Assembly: GCA_903875045.1 (NCBI GenBank)
Contig: CAIQUS010000157.1
Span: 1 to 64,000, forward strand
Source: an uncultured Bacteroidales bacterium
GTDB lineage: Bacteria; Bacteroidota; Bacteroidia; Bacteroidales; FEN-979
Direction: 5' to 3'
DNA: 64,000 nt
Part shown: positions 7,838 through 15,813 of the stretch, in pieces
How the letters are laid out: each line of letters begins with the position of its first letter
Position numbering within the stretch: the stretch's first letter is position 1
The notes under the pieces: generated by a model
Database searches by the model: none
Told to the model about the DNA's origin: nothing
The model's input: only the letters and a program-made list of their open reading frames with translations
Translations under genes and position numbers: made by a program

Positions 7838-8689
7838 ATGCATAAAATAGTTGTGGCCATTGATTTTTCGGAATGTTCAATCAATGCTTTTCTTCATTCT
7901 TTATCCATAGCCGACCATTGCCATGGGGAGTTGATTTTATTATGGGTCCAGAAATCGGCAACCGAGAAGGATAAATATGGGGAAAAAATCCTTGATTCTT
8001 CAATTGATGTCAAGGCGGCTTTTGAGGATTTAATTGCAAAATATCAGCCTGAATTCCCGGGGGTCAAATTATTGTGGAAAATCAGGAAAGGTAAAATCTA
8101 CAAGGAAGTTACCGACGAGGCAAAGTCCGTCAATGCCATGCTCATTGTTACGGGTACGCATGGGGCTTCGGGTTTCGAGGAATTCTGGATCGGTAGCAAT
8201 GCCAATAAAATTATTGCTGCGAGTTCCTGTCCGGTAATCACCATCCGGGGAGGGATCAATATTCAGCGTCCACTGAAAAGGATTGTCTTTCCGATCGACA
8301 GCGTGGAAGAAACCAGGCAAAAGGCCTCCTTTGCAGGATTCCTGGCAAAACGGCATGATGCCGAAATATTCATCCTGATATTGTATACATCAAAATCAAA
8401 AGCTTTACGCGACAAGGTTGATGTGTATACATCGCAGGTGGTTGGATATTTTAATGAAGAACAAATTAAGCACCATGTTCATCATGCCGATTGCGATAAT
8501 ATCGCACTGGAAACAATTGAATATGCCAGAAAAGTGGATGCCAACCTGATTGCGATCATGACACAGCAGGAAATATCTACGGCAAACATTTTTCTGGGGT
8601 CTTATGCACACCAGATGGTAAATAATTCACCGTTCCCGGTACTCAGTGTACATCCGATGAGCACTGCATCGTCTGGTTCATCGTTTTAA
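7838..8689 (+). CDS. Tandem-domain universal stress protein (second copy)
   Basis: Paralog of the protein at 6559-7401 with the same two-domain layout and 283 aa. The first domain has AIDFSE and GTHGASGFEEFWIGSNANKI (ATP-binding G-x2-G-x9-GS). The second begins RIVFPIDS and ends in a degenerate MTQQEIS...GSYAHQM segment. The two copies have diverged in sequence but keep the same spacing of motifs, which suggests an old gene duplication around the SPOR gene. It is the last gene of the operon and is followed by a hairpin. Confidence 0.88.
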   Translation: MHKIVVAIDFSECSINAFLHSLSIADHCHGELILLWVQKSATEKDKYGEKILDSSIDVKAAFEDLIAKYQPEFPGVKLLWKIRKGKIYKEVTDEAKSVNAMLIVTGTHGASGFEEFWIGSNANKIIAASSCPVITIRGGINIQRPLKRIVFPIDSVEETRQKASFAGFLAKRHDAEIFILILYTSKSKALRDKVDVYTSQVVGYFNEEQIKHHVHHADCDNIALETIEYARKVDANLIAIMTQQEISTANIFLGSYAHQMVNNSPFPVLSVHPMSTASSGSSF

Positions 8690-8697
8690 AAAATCCC

Positions 8698-8728
8698 GAA
8701 TACGGGAAATCTTTGAGATCCCGTATTC
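8698..8728. terminator. Hairpin between convergent usp operon and aldolase gene
   Basis: GAATACGGGA (8698-8707) pairs perfectly with TCCCGTATTC (8719-8728) across an 11-nt loop. It sits in the 50-bp gap between converging genes. A-rich sequence just before the stem gives a U-tract for minus-strand transcripts, so it may stop transcription from the aldolase side. Confidence 0.6.
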
Positions 8729-8739
8729 AGGACATGCAT

Positions 8740-9819
8740 TTAATACCTGTCGAGACAATTCAGGTCGGTAAATGCTGTTTTTAACCGGTCAACCATGGTT
8801 TTTTCGCCCTCTCTGAGCCAGACCCGCGGATCGTAGAATTTTTTATTGGGTTTATCATCCCCGTCCGGATTTCCGATCTGACCTTGCAGATAACCTTCAT
8901 TCTTTTTGTAAAAGTGAAGGATTCCTTCCCAGAAAGCCCATTGGGTATCTGTATCAATATTCATTTTAACCACCCCGTAACCGAGTGCTTCAGCGATTTT
9001 TTCAGGTTCTGAACCCGATCCGCCGTGAAATACGAAGTTGACCGGATTAGGGCCTGTATTGAATTTCTGCTGGATATATACCTGTGAATTATGCAGGATT
9101 TTAGGTTCCAGTTTCACATTGCCCGGTTTATACACTCCATGCACATTGCCAAATGATGCAGCGATGGTGAAATTCGGGCTTACACTTAACAGCGTTTCGT
9201 AAGCGTGTGCCACATGTTCGGGCTGGGTGTAAAGGCGGGAACTGTCGATACCGGTGTTGTCAACGCCATCTTCCTCACCACCGGTTACTCCGAGTTCTAT
9301 TTCGAGGGTCATCCCCATTTTACTCATGCGTTCGAGATAGCGTTTGCAGATTTCGATGTTCTCTTCAAGAGATTCTTCCGAAAGATCAAGCATGTGTGAG
9401 CTGAACAGCGGTTTGCCGTATTTTGCAAAATGTTTTTCACCCGCATCGAGCAAACCATCAATCCAGGGCAGCAGTTTTTTAGCTGCATGGTCAGTATGGA
9501 TGATCACAGGGATGCCATACAATTCTGCAATTTCATGAATGTGTTGTGCACCGGCAATGCTGCCTTTGATGGCGATCCGCTCATTCTCATTCTTCAATGA
9601 TTTGCCGGCATAGAAAATCCCGCCGCCATTTGAAAACTGTATGATCACCGGTGAATTGACTGTTTTAGCAGCCTCCATGACGGCATTCACCGTATCGGTT
9701 CCGGTCACGTTCACCGCAGGTAAGGCAAAGCGGTTGGCTTTGGCAATGCGGAATATTTCCTGTACTGCCTGTCCTGTTGCTACACCAGGAGCAACTTTAT
9801 CTTTAATTTTTTCTGACAT
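8740..9819 (-). CDS. fbaA: Class II fructose-bisphosphate aldolase
   Basis: Zinc-dependent glycolytic and gluconeogenic aldolase, which cleaves fructose 1,6-bisphosphate to glyceraldehyde 3-phosphate and dihydroxyacetone phosphate. At 359 aa it belongs to the long E. coli FbaA-like group. IIHTDHAAKK contains catalytic Asp110 and zinc ligand His111. ELGVTGGEEDGVD and the phosphate-binding VFHGGSGS are also present. The start ATG at 9819 lies about 27 nt after the transcription start expected from the perfect -7 box at 9852-9859. Confidence 0.96.
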   Translation of the reverse strand: MSEKIKDKVAPGVATGQAVQEIFRIAKANRFALPAVNVTGTDTVNAVMEAAKTVNSPVIIQFSNGGGIFYAGKSLKNENERIAIKGSIAGAQHIHEIAELYGIPVIIHTDHAAKKLLPWIDGLLDAGEKHFAKYGKPLFSSHMLDLSEESLEENIEICKRYLERMSKMGMTLEIELGVTGGEEDGVDNTGIDSSRLYTQPEHVAHAYETLLSVSPNFTIAASFGNVHGVYKPGNVKLEPKILHNSQVYIQQKFNTGPNPVNFVFHGGSGSEPEKIAEALGYGVVKMNIDTDTQWAFWEGILHFYKKNEGYLQGQIGNPDGDDKPNKKFYDPRVWLREGEKTMVDRLKTAFTDLNCLDRY

Positions 9820-9851
9820 GGAAATTAGATTTTATGAGATATTTGGAAGAT

Positions 9852-9859
9852 CAAAGATA
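9852..9859 (-). promoter_or_regulatory. -7 promoter box of fbaA
   Basis: TATCTTTG on the minus strand is an exact TAnnTTTG match, correctly placed upstream of the aldolase start. Confidence 0.6.
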
Positions 9860-9910
9860 TGAAAAGTCAAAACTCAAAACTCAAAAGGTGAAAATTAATA
9901 CTGAATTGTG

Positions 9911-9918
9911 TATCTTTG
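9911..9918 (+). promoter_or_regulatory. -7 promoter box of tRNA-Arg
   Basis: TATCTTTG matches TAnnTTTG exactly, 11 nt before the first base of the tRNA. It leaves a short 5' leader for RNase P. Confidence 0.65.
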
Positions 9919-9928
9919 CACCTTCACT

Positions 9929-10002
9929 GGCTCCGTAGTTCAATTGGATAGAATGGCAGATTCCGGTTCTGTTGGTTGGGGGTTCGAGTCCCTTCGGAGT
10001 CA
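9929..10002 (+). tRNA. tRNA-Arg (anticodon CCG)
   Basis: A complete 74-nt cloverleaf can be folded by hand. The acceptor GGCTCCG pairs with CGGAGTC (one G-U). The D stem is GTTC/GAAT, the anticodon stem GCAGA/TCTGT carries loop TTCCGGT (anticodon CCG, codon CGG), and the T arm has loop TTCGAGT. The discriminator is A and CCA is not encoded. An intrinsic terminator follows at 10016. The 3' end is repeated at 11541-11554, which marks it as a likely integration site. Confidence 0.93.
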
Positions 10003-10015
10003 CTTCTTGGAATGT

Positions 10016-10055
10016 TAAACCCCTGTAATTTAATTTGTTATGGGGGTTTATTTTT
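10016..10055 (+). terminator. Intrinsic terminator after tRNA-Arg
   Basis: TAAACCCC pairs with GGGGTTTA across an AT-rich loop and is followed by a T-rich run (ATTTTTG). Confidence 0.65.
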
Positions 10056-10066
10056 GTTATGTGCTT

Positions 10067-10080
10067 AATTTGTGCGATTT
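10067..10080 (+). repeat. 14-bp direct repeat, left copy
   Basis: AATTTGTGCGATTT is identical to 11397-11410, in the same orientation, 65 bp inside the tRNA end of the island. Confidence 0.75.
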
Positions 10081-10090
10081 GTAACAGTGT

Positions 10091-10492
10091 TCTTTCATGC
10101 CACTTAGCAAGTCTTGTATAAGCGTAGATTTTCTCAGTGGTTTTGGTAAAAATCAAGGATAGATTCTGGGTTAAACTGTATGCCTTTTTGAGGTCAGGAA
10201 AGCGTTCAAAGAGTATTGCAGCTCTGATGGCCTGGTGACTCGTCCATTTTTGTTCCTGTTTGTACAATAAATACCGGCTCCTGACAAGCAATTGCTTCAA
10301 TGTATCCCCATTACTGAGTATTTCGGGATTATATTGACTCTTGTTTTTTTTGCCTTGTCAATAGCGTCATTCTCTGCTTCCAGTGCTTCCCACCTGTATT
10401 TAGTGCGGATTTCCTGCAGAGCTTCTGTAGCTAGTTGCTGGACGTGGAACCGGTCAATTACCTGGAACAACCGTAAGAAAACCGTGACTTAA
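10091..10492 (-). pseudogene. ISL3-family transposase fragment with frameshift
   Basis: Read on the minus strand, the fragment starts VIDRFHVQQLATEALQEIR and goes on through KYRWEALEAENDAIDKAKK. After an A8 run (10348-10355 region) the frame changes by one base and continues as KQLLVRSRYLLYKQEQKW to TRLAKWHER. These are central segments of ISL3-type DDE transposases: the RFHV block after the second catalytic Asp, then the helical insert. The N-terminus with the first catalytic residue and the C-terminus with the NRSTNA-type block are missing. Homology is recalled from family knowledge, not from a search. Confidence 0.75.
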
Positions 10493-10561
10493 AATAAGAA
10501 TTCATGCAGTGCTCGACAATAAATTGTGAAAAAATGTTTCAATTTCGCAATTGACTTTGAC

Positions 10562-10569
10562 TATCTTTG
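10562..10569 (+). promoter_or_regulatory. -7 promoter box of the HEPN/MNT operon
   Basis: TATCTTTG is an exact TAnnTTTG match 21 bp before the ATG at 10590. It lies inside the longer open frame that begins at 10551, which argues that 10590 is the true start. Confidence 0.6.
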
Positions 10570-10589
10570 TATTTACATCTGTTGCGACT

Positions 10590-10907
10590 ATGGAATCAGA
10601 AAAATTAGTGCTTACGGAAATCAAAATAACCATCTCCCGCTTTCTCCCGGAATCGGATGTAATCTTATTTGGCTCCAGGGCACGTGGCGATAGCCAAAAC
10701 AATTCTGATTATGACTTACTGGTCATTACCAAATCGTCAATGAATACTCAACAGCGATTATATTTTCAAGCGCTTATAAGAAAGACCCTGGCAAAACAGC
10801 ATATTCTTGCTGACATTATCATCCATTCTTTTAGTGACATTGAAAAGAAGCAAACCCTCCCTGGCCATATTATACGATCTGCAATTCAGGAAGGAGTGCG
10901 TGTATGA
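10590..10907 (+). CDS. MNT-type nucleotidyltransferase antitoxin
   Basis: Small (105 aa) minimal nucleotidyltransferase. FGSRARGDSQNNSDYDLL contains the family motif GS-x10-D-x-D (Gly28, Ser29, Asp40, Asp42). In characterised pairs such as MntA/HepT, the MNT protein transfers AMP to the HEPN partner and silences it. The gene overlaps the following HEPN gene by 4 nt (ATGA), the usual arrangement. The start at 10590 is chosen over 10551 because of the promoter box between them. It lies in the putative tRNA-Arg island. Confidence 0.88.
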   Translation: MESEKLVLTEIKITISRFLPESDVILFGSRARGDSQNNSDYDLLVITKSSMNTQQRLYFQALIRKTLAKQHILADIIIHSFSDIEKKQTLPGHIIRSAIQEGVRV

Positions 10908-11290
10908 ATGAAGACACGAAACAATATGCTCTTCAGTGGATTGAAAAAGCCGAGGAAGACCGTCTGGTTGTTCAGCAACTTGTTGATGCGGACTCAACTG
11001 CCAGAGGTGCTATCGGGTTTCATTGTCAGCAGGCAGCCGAAAAATTTATAAAGGCTTACCTTATTTTTCATGGAATCGATCCGGAAAGAACGCACAATTT
11101 AGAATTTCTGGTTGAGCGATGTTCCGCCATTGATAAAGACTTTTCCAATGTCAATCTCATGAACCTCACTGACTATGGCGTTGAAGCCAGATATCCGGGT
11201 GACTTTCTTGAACCATCTGTAAGCGAAATAGAGGCACTGATTCAAATTGTGGACAGTATCAGGGAAAAAGTTCTGCAAAAAATAATCTGA
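10904..11290 (+). CDS. HEPN-domain protein (toxin partner)
   Basis: 128-aa all-helical HEPN protein of the PF05168 type. IGFHCQQAAEKFIKAYLI, ERTHNLEFL and GVEARYPGD are the usual landmarks. HEPN toxins are metal-independent RNases with an R-x4-6-H motif. Here Arg34-x5-His40 precedes the QQAAEK helix, and THNL lies downstream; which residues are catalytic cannot be settled by eye. It is translationally coupled to the MNT gene, so toxin-antitoxin is the likely role, possibly in phage defence or island maintenance. Confidence 0.86.
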   Translation: MNEDTKQYALQWIEKAEEDRLVVQQLVDADSTARGAIGFHCQQAAEKFIKAYLIFHGIDPERTHNLEFLVERCSAIDKDFSNVNLMNLTDYGVEARYPGDFLEPSVSEIEALIQIVDSIREKVLQKII

Positions 11291-11396
11291 TGATCTCCAT
11301 CAAGCATGAATTTCCCAGTTAATATGGCTCCATTTGTACGGTGTTTAATAGAGCTAAGATAGAGAATATTTATCGGGATTTGACATATTTGTGTAG

Positions 11397-11410
11397 AATT
11401 TGTGCGATTT
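11397..11410 (+). repeat. 14-bp direct repeat, right copy
   Basis: AATTTGTGCGATTT is identical to 10067-10080. It lies in the 250-bp noncoding stretch after the HEPN gene, 131 bp before the att-like site. Confidence 0.75.
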
Positions 11411-11540
11411 CCAACACAATTTAACCACATTCTCTTAATTTTACAAATATATTTTTACATCCCAAATGAACAGTGAATACTGATTATTGAAATGTTTTGT
11501 GAATTAAATGAATGTGGTTTTATTATGGGTGGTTGTGATT

Positions 11541-11554
11541 CCTCCGGAGTCACT
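11541..11554 (+). repeat. att-like copy of the tRNA-Arg 3' end
   Basis: CCTCCGGAGTCACT repeats the tRNA 3' end (one mismatch). The preceding bases also keep partial identity to the T-arm (19 of 27 positions over the whole segment), suggesting a decayed tRNA 3' fragment. Confidence 0.55.
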
Positions 11555-11565
11555 AATAATCTTAT

Positions 11566-11602
11566 AACCCGCATAATTATCAATGGTTATGCGGGTTTTT
11601 TA
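11566..11602 (+). terminator. Intrinsic terminator after the att-like site
   Basis: AACCCGCATAA (11566-11576) pairs perfectly with TTATGCGGGTT (11587-11597), followed by a T run. There is no gene directly before it, so it is probably the original tRNA terminator. The next 136 bp up to the lipoprotein start show no further features. Confidence 0.8.
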
Positions 11603-11738
11603 TTGATAGGTCCAACATTGGTACATTTCCGCCATTGTTTCCGGTGCCTTTTTTTATTGGGATTCCGGAAATTGTCGTTAAATTCGGGCGAAATTCCTGA
11701 ACAAAGCTGTTCCATACTAACTTAAACCAGGACAGATC

Positions 11739-13253
11739 ATGGCACATAAAAATCTGATTTTTGTTCTCTTCCTGTTGGTTCTCACCACAGTATCCTGCAA
11801 GAAAAAAAGTGAAGACAGCCCTCCTGTAAACCCTCCAGTAAAACCTCCTGTCGACACACTGTATGTTAACATGACCGGCATCGGGGATATTTCCACCGAT
11901 GGCGCTACCTATTTCGCGCGGAGGTATGGTGCATCCTCCTTGAAGATAAATGAATACGGATTTGTATGGAGCGACAGCACACAATTACCTTCGCCTACTG
12001 ACTTCATCCAGCCATTCCAGGGTTCCCCTGATTCCATATTCAGTTTCAGAGTGGACAAAGACCTGGAAGCAGGGAGAACCTTTTTCGTAAGGGCCTACCT
12101 GAAGACAGGTGATTCAATGATATACAGCCAGGTGAAATCATTTGTCAGCCTTGGTTGCAAGCCTCCTGTCATCACTGCCTTTTACCCCGATTCGGCATGC
12201 GGAGGACGGTTCATCACCATCATCGGGAAGAATTTCAGTGTGAAAAGCCATCATAATAACGTCCTGTTTGGAACAATTCAGGGTACCATAGTCCATGTGT
12301 CAGCCGACACAATTCTGGTCATGACACCCAACACAACGCTCACCCGGGATGTGAACATCACTGTAGAGGTGGCCAAACAGTCAGCCATCAGCGTTGACCT
12401 GTTCAGGCACATCTGTCCGTGGAGCGACCTTCCCATGTTCCCGGGGGAGGCAAGGTTCTGGAACTCGGCTTTTACGATCGGTTCAAAAGGATATGTGTGC
12501 CTTGGTCATACCGGTATGAACAGCCTGGCATCCCCAAAACTTTGGGAATATGACATGAATGCAAATTCCTGGCAGGAAAAACAGCCTTTTCCGGTTGAGC
12601 AACGGTCGCGGGCGATTGGTTTTTCGATCAATGGCAAGGGATATGTCGGACTGGGCGAAAATTTGACCTATTATCTGTTTAAAGACCTGTGGCAGTATGA
12701 TCCTGTCACGGATTCCTGGCAGCAGAAAAGCAGTTTCCCTGGTGTTTTGAAGCTCTATGTTGACCCTCCTTCGTGCGTTGTCATTGACAATAAGATGTAT
12801 ATGTATTTACCCAGCGACCAATCATTCTGGGAATATGATCCTGCCACAGATCGATGGACAGCAATGCCCTTTAACAACGCCCTGAAAGGGAAATGGGTGT
12901 GGGAAGGCCTGAACTGGAATAACAGGGGATTTTTCCTTGAAACGGATGGCGTGAGTTACAAAAGTAATTTTATATTGTGGGAGTACCTTCCTTCCACCAA
13001 CCAGATAATGATGTTTGACTCTGTTGTTACTTCTAACGATGCGAAGAGCCAGGGTTCGTTCATCATCGGCGACAGGTTATACATACCTCTGATGGGGTAT
13101 AAAATGCTGGAGTATGATCTGAATACGAAGTTTGCGTTCAATCATAATTCGCCTGTTGATGTCTATGATTTCAATACTGTCTTCGTTTATCAGAAGAGGG
13201 CTTTTCTCGGAAAGTCTGAAAATACGGATATGTACCAGTTTTACCCACGATAA
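11739..13253 (+). CDS. Surface lipoprotein with IPT/TIG and Kelch-like propeller
   Basis: 504 aa. The signal peptide ends in lipobox TVSCKKK (Cys20), followed by a Pro-rich spacer (PPVNPPVKPPV). A FN3-like part reads about residues 45-135. An IPT/TIG domain covers about 143-220 (PVITAFYPDSACGGRFITIIGKN pattern). Kelch-type repeats fill the rest (GYVCLG...LWEYDMNANSWQEK, GYVGLG...LWQYDPVTDSWQQK, FWEYDPATDRWTA). The Cys followed by lysines, not acidic residues, is a weak argument about surface export. The likely role is carbohydrate or protein binding at the cell surface; no enzyme motif is seen. The next gene begins 15 bp downstream, probably the same operon. Confidence 0.82.
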   Translation: MAHKNLIFVLFLLVLTTVSCKKKSEDSPPVNPPVKPPVDTLYVNMTGIGDISTDGATYFARRYGASSLKINEYGFVWSDSTQLPSPTDFIQPFQGSPDSIFSFRVDKDLEAGRTFFVRAYLKTGDSMIYSQVKSFVSLGCKPPVITAFYPDSACGGRFITIIGKNFSVKSHHNNVLFGTIQGTIVHVSADTILVMTPNTTLTRDVNITVEVAKQSAISVDLFRHICPWSDLPMFPGEARFWNSAFTIGSKGYVCLGHTGMNSLASPKLWEYDMNANSWQEKQPFPVEQRSRAIGFSINGKGYVGLGENLTYYLFKDLWQYDPVTDSWQQKSSFPGVLKLYVDPPSCVVIDNKMYMYLPSDQSFWEYDPATDRWTAMPFNNALKGKWVWEGLNWNNRGFFLETDGVSYKSNFILWEYLPSTNQIMMFDSVVTSNDAKSQGSFIIGDRLYIPLMGYKMLEYDLNTKFAFNHNSPVDVYDFNTVFVYQKRAFLGKSENTDMYQFYPR

Positions 13254-13268
13254 AAACGTACCGGACTG

Positions 13269-15287
13269 ATGAAAAGAACGATGTTTAGATTCCTGACCAT
13301 TTGCCTGATTTTTTGTCTCCACCCTTATGAAGGATTATCCCAGTGGGTGCAAACCAGGGGTCCCTGCGGCGGGGGCGTGTCGTGCATTTATCCGGATGCG
13401 GACAACCTGTGGACAGGGACGGGGCAAGGATTGCTGTTCTCTCCTGATCACGGCGCAACCTGGGTCAACCGGAGCCAGGGTTTGCCGCAGTACACCCGGT
13501 GTTTTCTTCGCAACGGGAGTATATTATTTGCCGGCACCAGCAGCAATGGAGTATATATCTCTTCCGATGAAGGCACTTCCTGGGAATGGACAAGCATCAA
13601 CAGTGCCGGAGTTTATGCCCTGGTTAAGACAGTGGGATATATATTTGCCGGAACGAGCGACGGAGTATTCCGGTCATTCAATAACGGAGGGAACTGGGTT
13701 CCGGTGAATACAGGGTTAACGAATACATCGATCCTGGCCATGGTTGTCAAGGGGACCGATCTTTTTCTCGGATGCTGGGACGGGGTGTTCCGGTCGACAG
13801 ACAATGGGAGTACATGGACACCGGCAAATAACGGGCTGCCTTCATCAAGGATAATTGTGTCCATGGCCACAGCCGGGAATTATCTTTATGCTGTAACAGG
13901 TTCATCAGGGGTTTTTGCCTCGAACGACAATGGTGTCAACTGGGTGTCGGTCAACCAGGGATTGCCGGGTTTATACAGTTCCGATATTTGCGCGCATGAC
14001 AGTACCGTATTTGTTGCATCGGTCGGAAAGTTATACCGCTCGTCGCATCATGGAACCAGTTGGGAACTCCTGGTAAATGACCTGAGCACATTTTACACAG
14101 AACATGTGGCCTTAAGCGGTGACACTGTTTATGCAGGCAGTGGGGAACACGGGTTGTACGAATCTGACGATAATGGTGACTCCTGGACGGCGATAGGTTT
14201 TGTGGAAACCTACGTTCAATGCCTGACTCAGCGGGGCGGACATATCCTTGCCGGGTTATTCAACAACAGCGAGAATGGCGGAGTCTTCCTTTCAGACGAT
14301 GAAGGGGTGAACTGGAAATCATCGAATTATAACCATGGCTCCGTGTACTCTTTCGATAGTTGCGGATCATTGATGTATGCCGCATTGTTCGGGGTTTCGA
14401 AATCCGCGGATGATGGAAACACCTGGGTTCCTCTAACCAACCTTTTTGTGCCCTCGGAGGTAAGGACCCTGGAAATCAACGGCAACGACATCTTTATCGG
14501 GACTCACGGAAATGGCGTATACCGCTCCCCCGACAATGGTACTACCTGGAACCCTGCGAATACAGGGATGGAACATGAGATGGTGAATGACCTTGCCTTC
14601 AGCGGGAACAACCTCGTTGCAGCACTTACCTGGGGTGTTAAAGTCTCTTCCGATAACGGGAACAGTTGGCAGGATGCAGATTCCGGGATGGCAGCCATAT
14701 CAGTCAGATCGTTGACCGTAACAGGCAGCAGAATTTTTGCCGGCACCCATAAAGGCGTTTTCGTCTCCCTCGACAACGGTTTCACCTGGACAGCTGCCGG
14801 TCTTGATACCATAGGAGTGAATTCGATCATTTATGACAATGGAATTCTTTATGCCGCGACCGACGAGGGGGTCTATATTTCCAGGAATGAAGGGGCCGGA
14901 TGGGACACGGCAAGCACTGGCCTCACCAAACGGGATGTCAGAACCCTGCTGATTAGCGGGGATAAAATATTGGTGGGCACTTTCGGTGCTGGTGTCTGGG
15001 AACGGCCTGTCAGTAATATCCTTAGTGGTATTGAACGGTCTGTCTCCGACGGGGTCAAAGTCTTTCCAAACCCCGCACATAACAGGTTCTTTATCTCATC
15101 TGCAAATAACTGGCAGGGAGAGACCACGGCAAGGGTAATTAACTGCATGGGACAATGCGTAATCACAACCCGGTTCAGCCGGCAAGATGTACACGAAATC
15201 GACGCAACTGGTTTACCTGTCGGACTTTACATCCTCCGACTTGAATGCGGTAATATGCGATCCTCCGTGAAATTAGTCCTTTTTTAG
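13269..15287 (+). CDS. T9SS-exported Asp-box beta-propeller protein
   Basis: 672 aa with a signal peptide (to about residue 25). About thirteen Asp-box/BNR motifs follow at roughly 42-residue spacing (for example SPDHGATW, STDNGSTW, SNDNGVNW, SPDNGTTW, SLDNGFTW). The fold should resemble sialidase/VPS10/Ycf48 propellers. Sialidase catalytic residues are not evident, so binding or adhesion is more likely than hydrolysis. The C-terminal 80 residues form a type A T9SS sorting domain (VFPNPAHNRFFI...GLPVGLYILRL...KLVLF), so the protein is carried across the outer membrane and processed by the Por machinery. Downstream of it is a 525-bp noncoding gap with a MITE-like element. Confidence 0.85.
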   Translation: MKRTMFRFLTICLIFCLHPYEGLSQWVQTRGPCGGGVSCIYPDADNLWTGTGQGLLFSPDHGATWVNRSQGLPQYTRCFLRNGSILFAGTSSNGVYISSDEGTSWEWTSINSAGVYALVKTVGYIFAGTSDGVFRSFNNGGNWVPVNTGLTNTSILAMVVKGTDLFLGCWDGVFRSTDNGSTWTPANNGLPSSRIIVSMATAGNYLYAVTGSSGVFASNDNGVNWVSVNQGLPGLYSSDICAHDSTVFVASVGKLYRSSHHGTSWELLVNDLSTFYTEHVALSGDTVYAGSGEHGLYESDDNGDSWTAIGFVETYVQCLTQRGGHILAGLFNNSENGGVFLSDDEGVNWKSSNYNHGSVYSFDSCGSLMYAALFGVSKSADDGNTWVPLTNLFVPSEVRTLEINGNDIFIGTHGNGVYRSPDNGTTWNPANTGMEHEMVNDLAFSGNNLVAALTWGVKVSSDNGNSWQDADSGMAAISVRSLTVTGSRIFAGTHKGVFVSLDNGFTWTAAGLDTIGVNSIIYDNGILYAATDEGVYISRNEGAGWDTASTGLTKRDVRTLLISGDKILVGTFGAGVWERPVSNILSGIERSVSDGVKVFPNPAHNRFFISSANNWQGETTARVINCMGQCVITTRFSRQDVHEIDATGLPVGLYILRLECGNMRSSVKLVLF

Positions 15288-15508
15288 GGTTCAAGACAAG
15301 GTTAGTAATTTACTTTCCCCGGTTCCTTTCCTTCCAATTTGATATGATTTCCGAATCAGCCGGGGAGGAAAGGCCTCTTTTTGAAAATATTTTCCCTCAG
15401 AAAATCAAATGGTTAGTGAAAATCATTCAAATCAAGTTCGTAATAATTATTTTTAATGTTAAGCAGTCTAAATAAATATTACTTTTATACTTTTTTTACG
15501 ATCAAAGA

Positions 15509-15705
15509 TTGAGGCCACTCTGAAAAGTCGTTTATTCATCAAATCACCATTTGAAAAATTGTTAAACCGCAAAGAACACAAAGAAACCGCAAAGAGCCGC
15601 AGAGATAACACGCAGATAATTACAACTTTGCGAAACTCTGCGAAAAAAATCTGTTGCCCTCTGCGGTTGAATTATTTGTTCTCAGACTTATCGGAGTGCC
15701 CTCAA
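15509..15705. repeat. MITE-like element, copy 2 (complete)
   Basis: The 197-bp element begins TTGAGGCCACTCTGAAAAGTC (15509) and ends with the matching inverted sequence ending GGAGTGCCCTCAA (15705). The core (15564-15670) is the same CCGCAAAG/CTCTGCGG palindrome as copy 1. Flanking GA dinucleotides (15507-15508 and 15706-15707) could be a 2-bp target duplication, but that is weak. It fills most of the 15288-15813 gap. The rest of that gap is AT-rich with no gene. Confidence 0.75.
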
Positions 15706-15813
15706 GATTTGGATTACAATGGCCGGCCGGATTCAGTTATGTTCATCCTCCGGATGTTTATGAAAAGGCCGGCCACAAAAGATGATAAATAAACCAAACT
15801 AATCAGAAATACC

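Larger units (their letters stand above)
10003..11554. mobile_element. Putative decayed integrative island in tRNA-Arg
   Basis: The 1.55-kb segment is bounded by CCTTCGGAGTCACT (9991-10004, tRNA 3' end) and CCTCCGGAGTCACT (11541-11554), a 13/14 match. Just inside each end is an exact 14-bp direct repeat, AATTTGTGCGATTT (10067-10080 and 11397-11410), as expected for integrase arm-type sites. Each end is followed by its own intrinsic terminator (10016 and 11566), as if the second were the tRNA's original downstream terminator displaced by insertion. The cargo is a broken ISL3 transposase and a HEPN/MNT pair. No integrase is present, so mobility must have been lost. The interpretation is inferred; the repeats are directly seen. 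Confidence 0.55.

Noticed and set aside
9881-10090. Minus-strand frame running through the tRNA after the transposase fragment
   Set aside because: After KWHER the sequence no longer resembles ISL3 transposases, and it passes through the antisense of the tRNA, so it is not coding.
13269-15287. Sialidase (neuraminidase) function
   Set aside because: The repeated Asp boxes are structural. The Arg triad and Tyr/Glu catalytic set of sialidases was not seen, and propeller proteins with Asp boxes are common without this activity.
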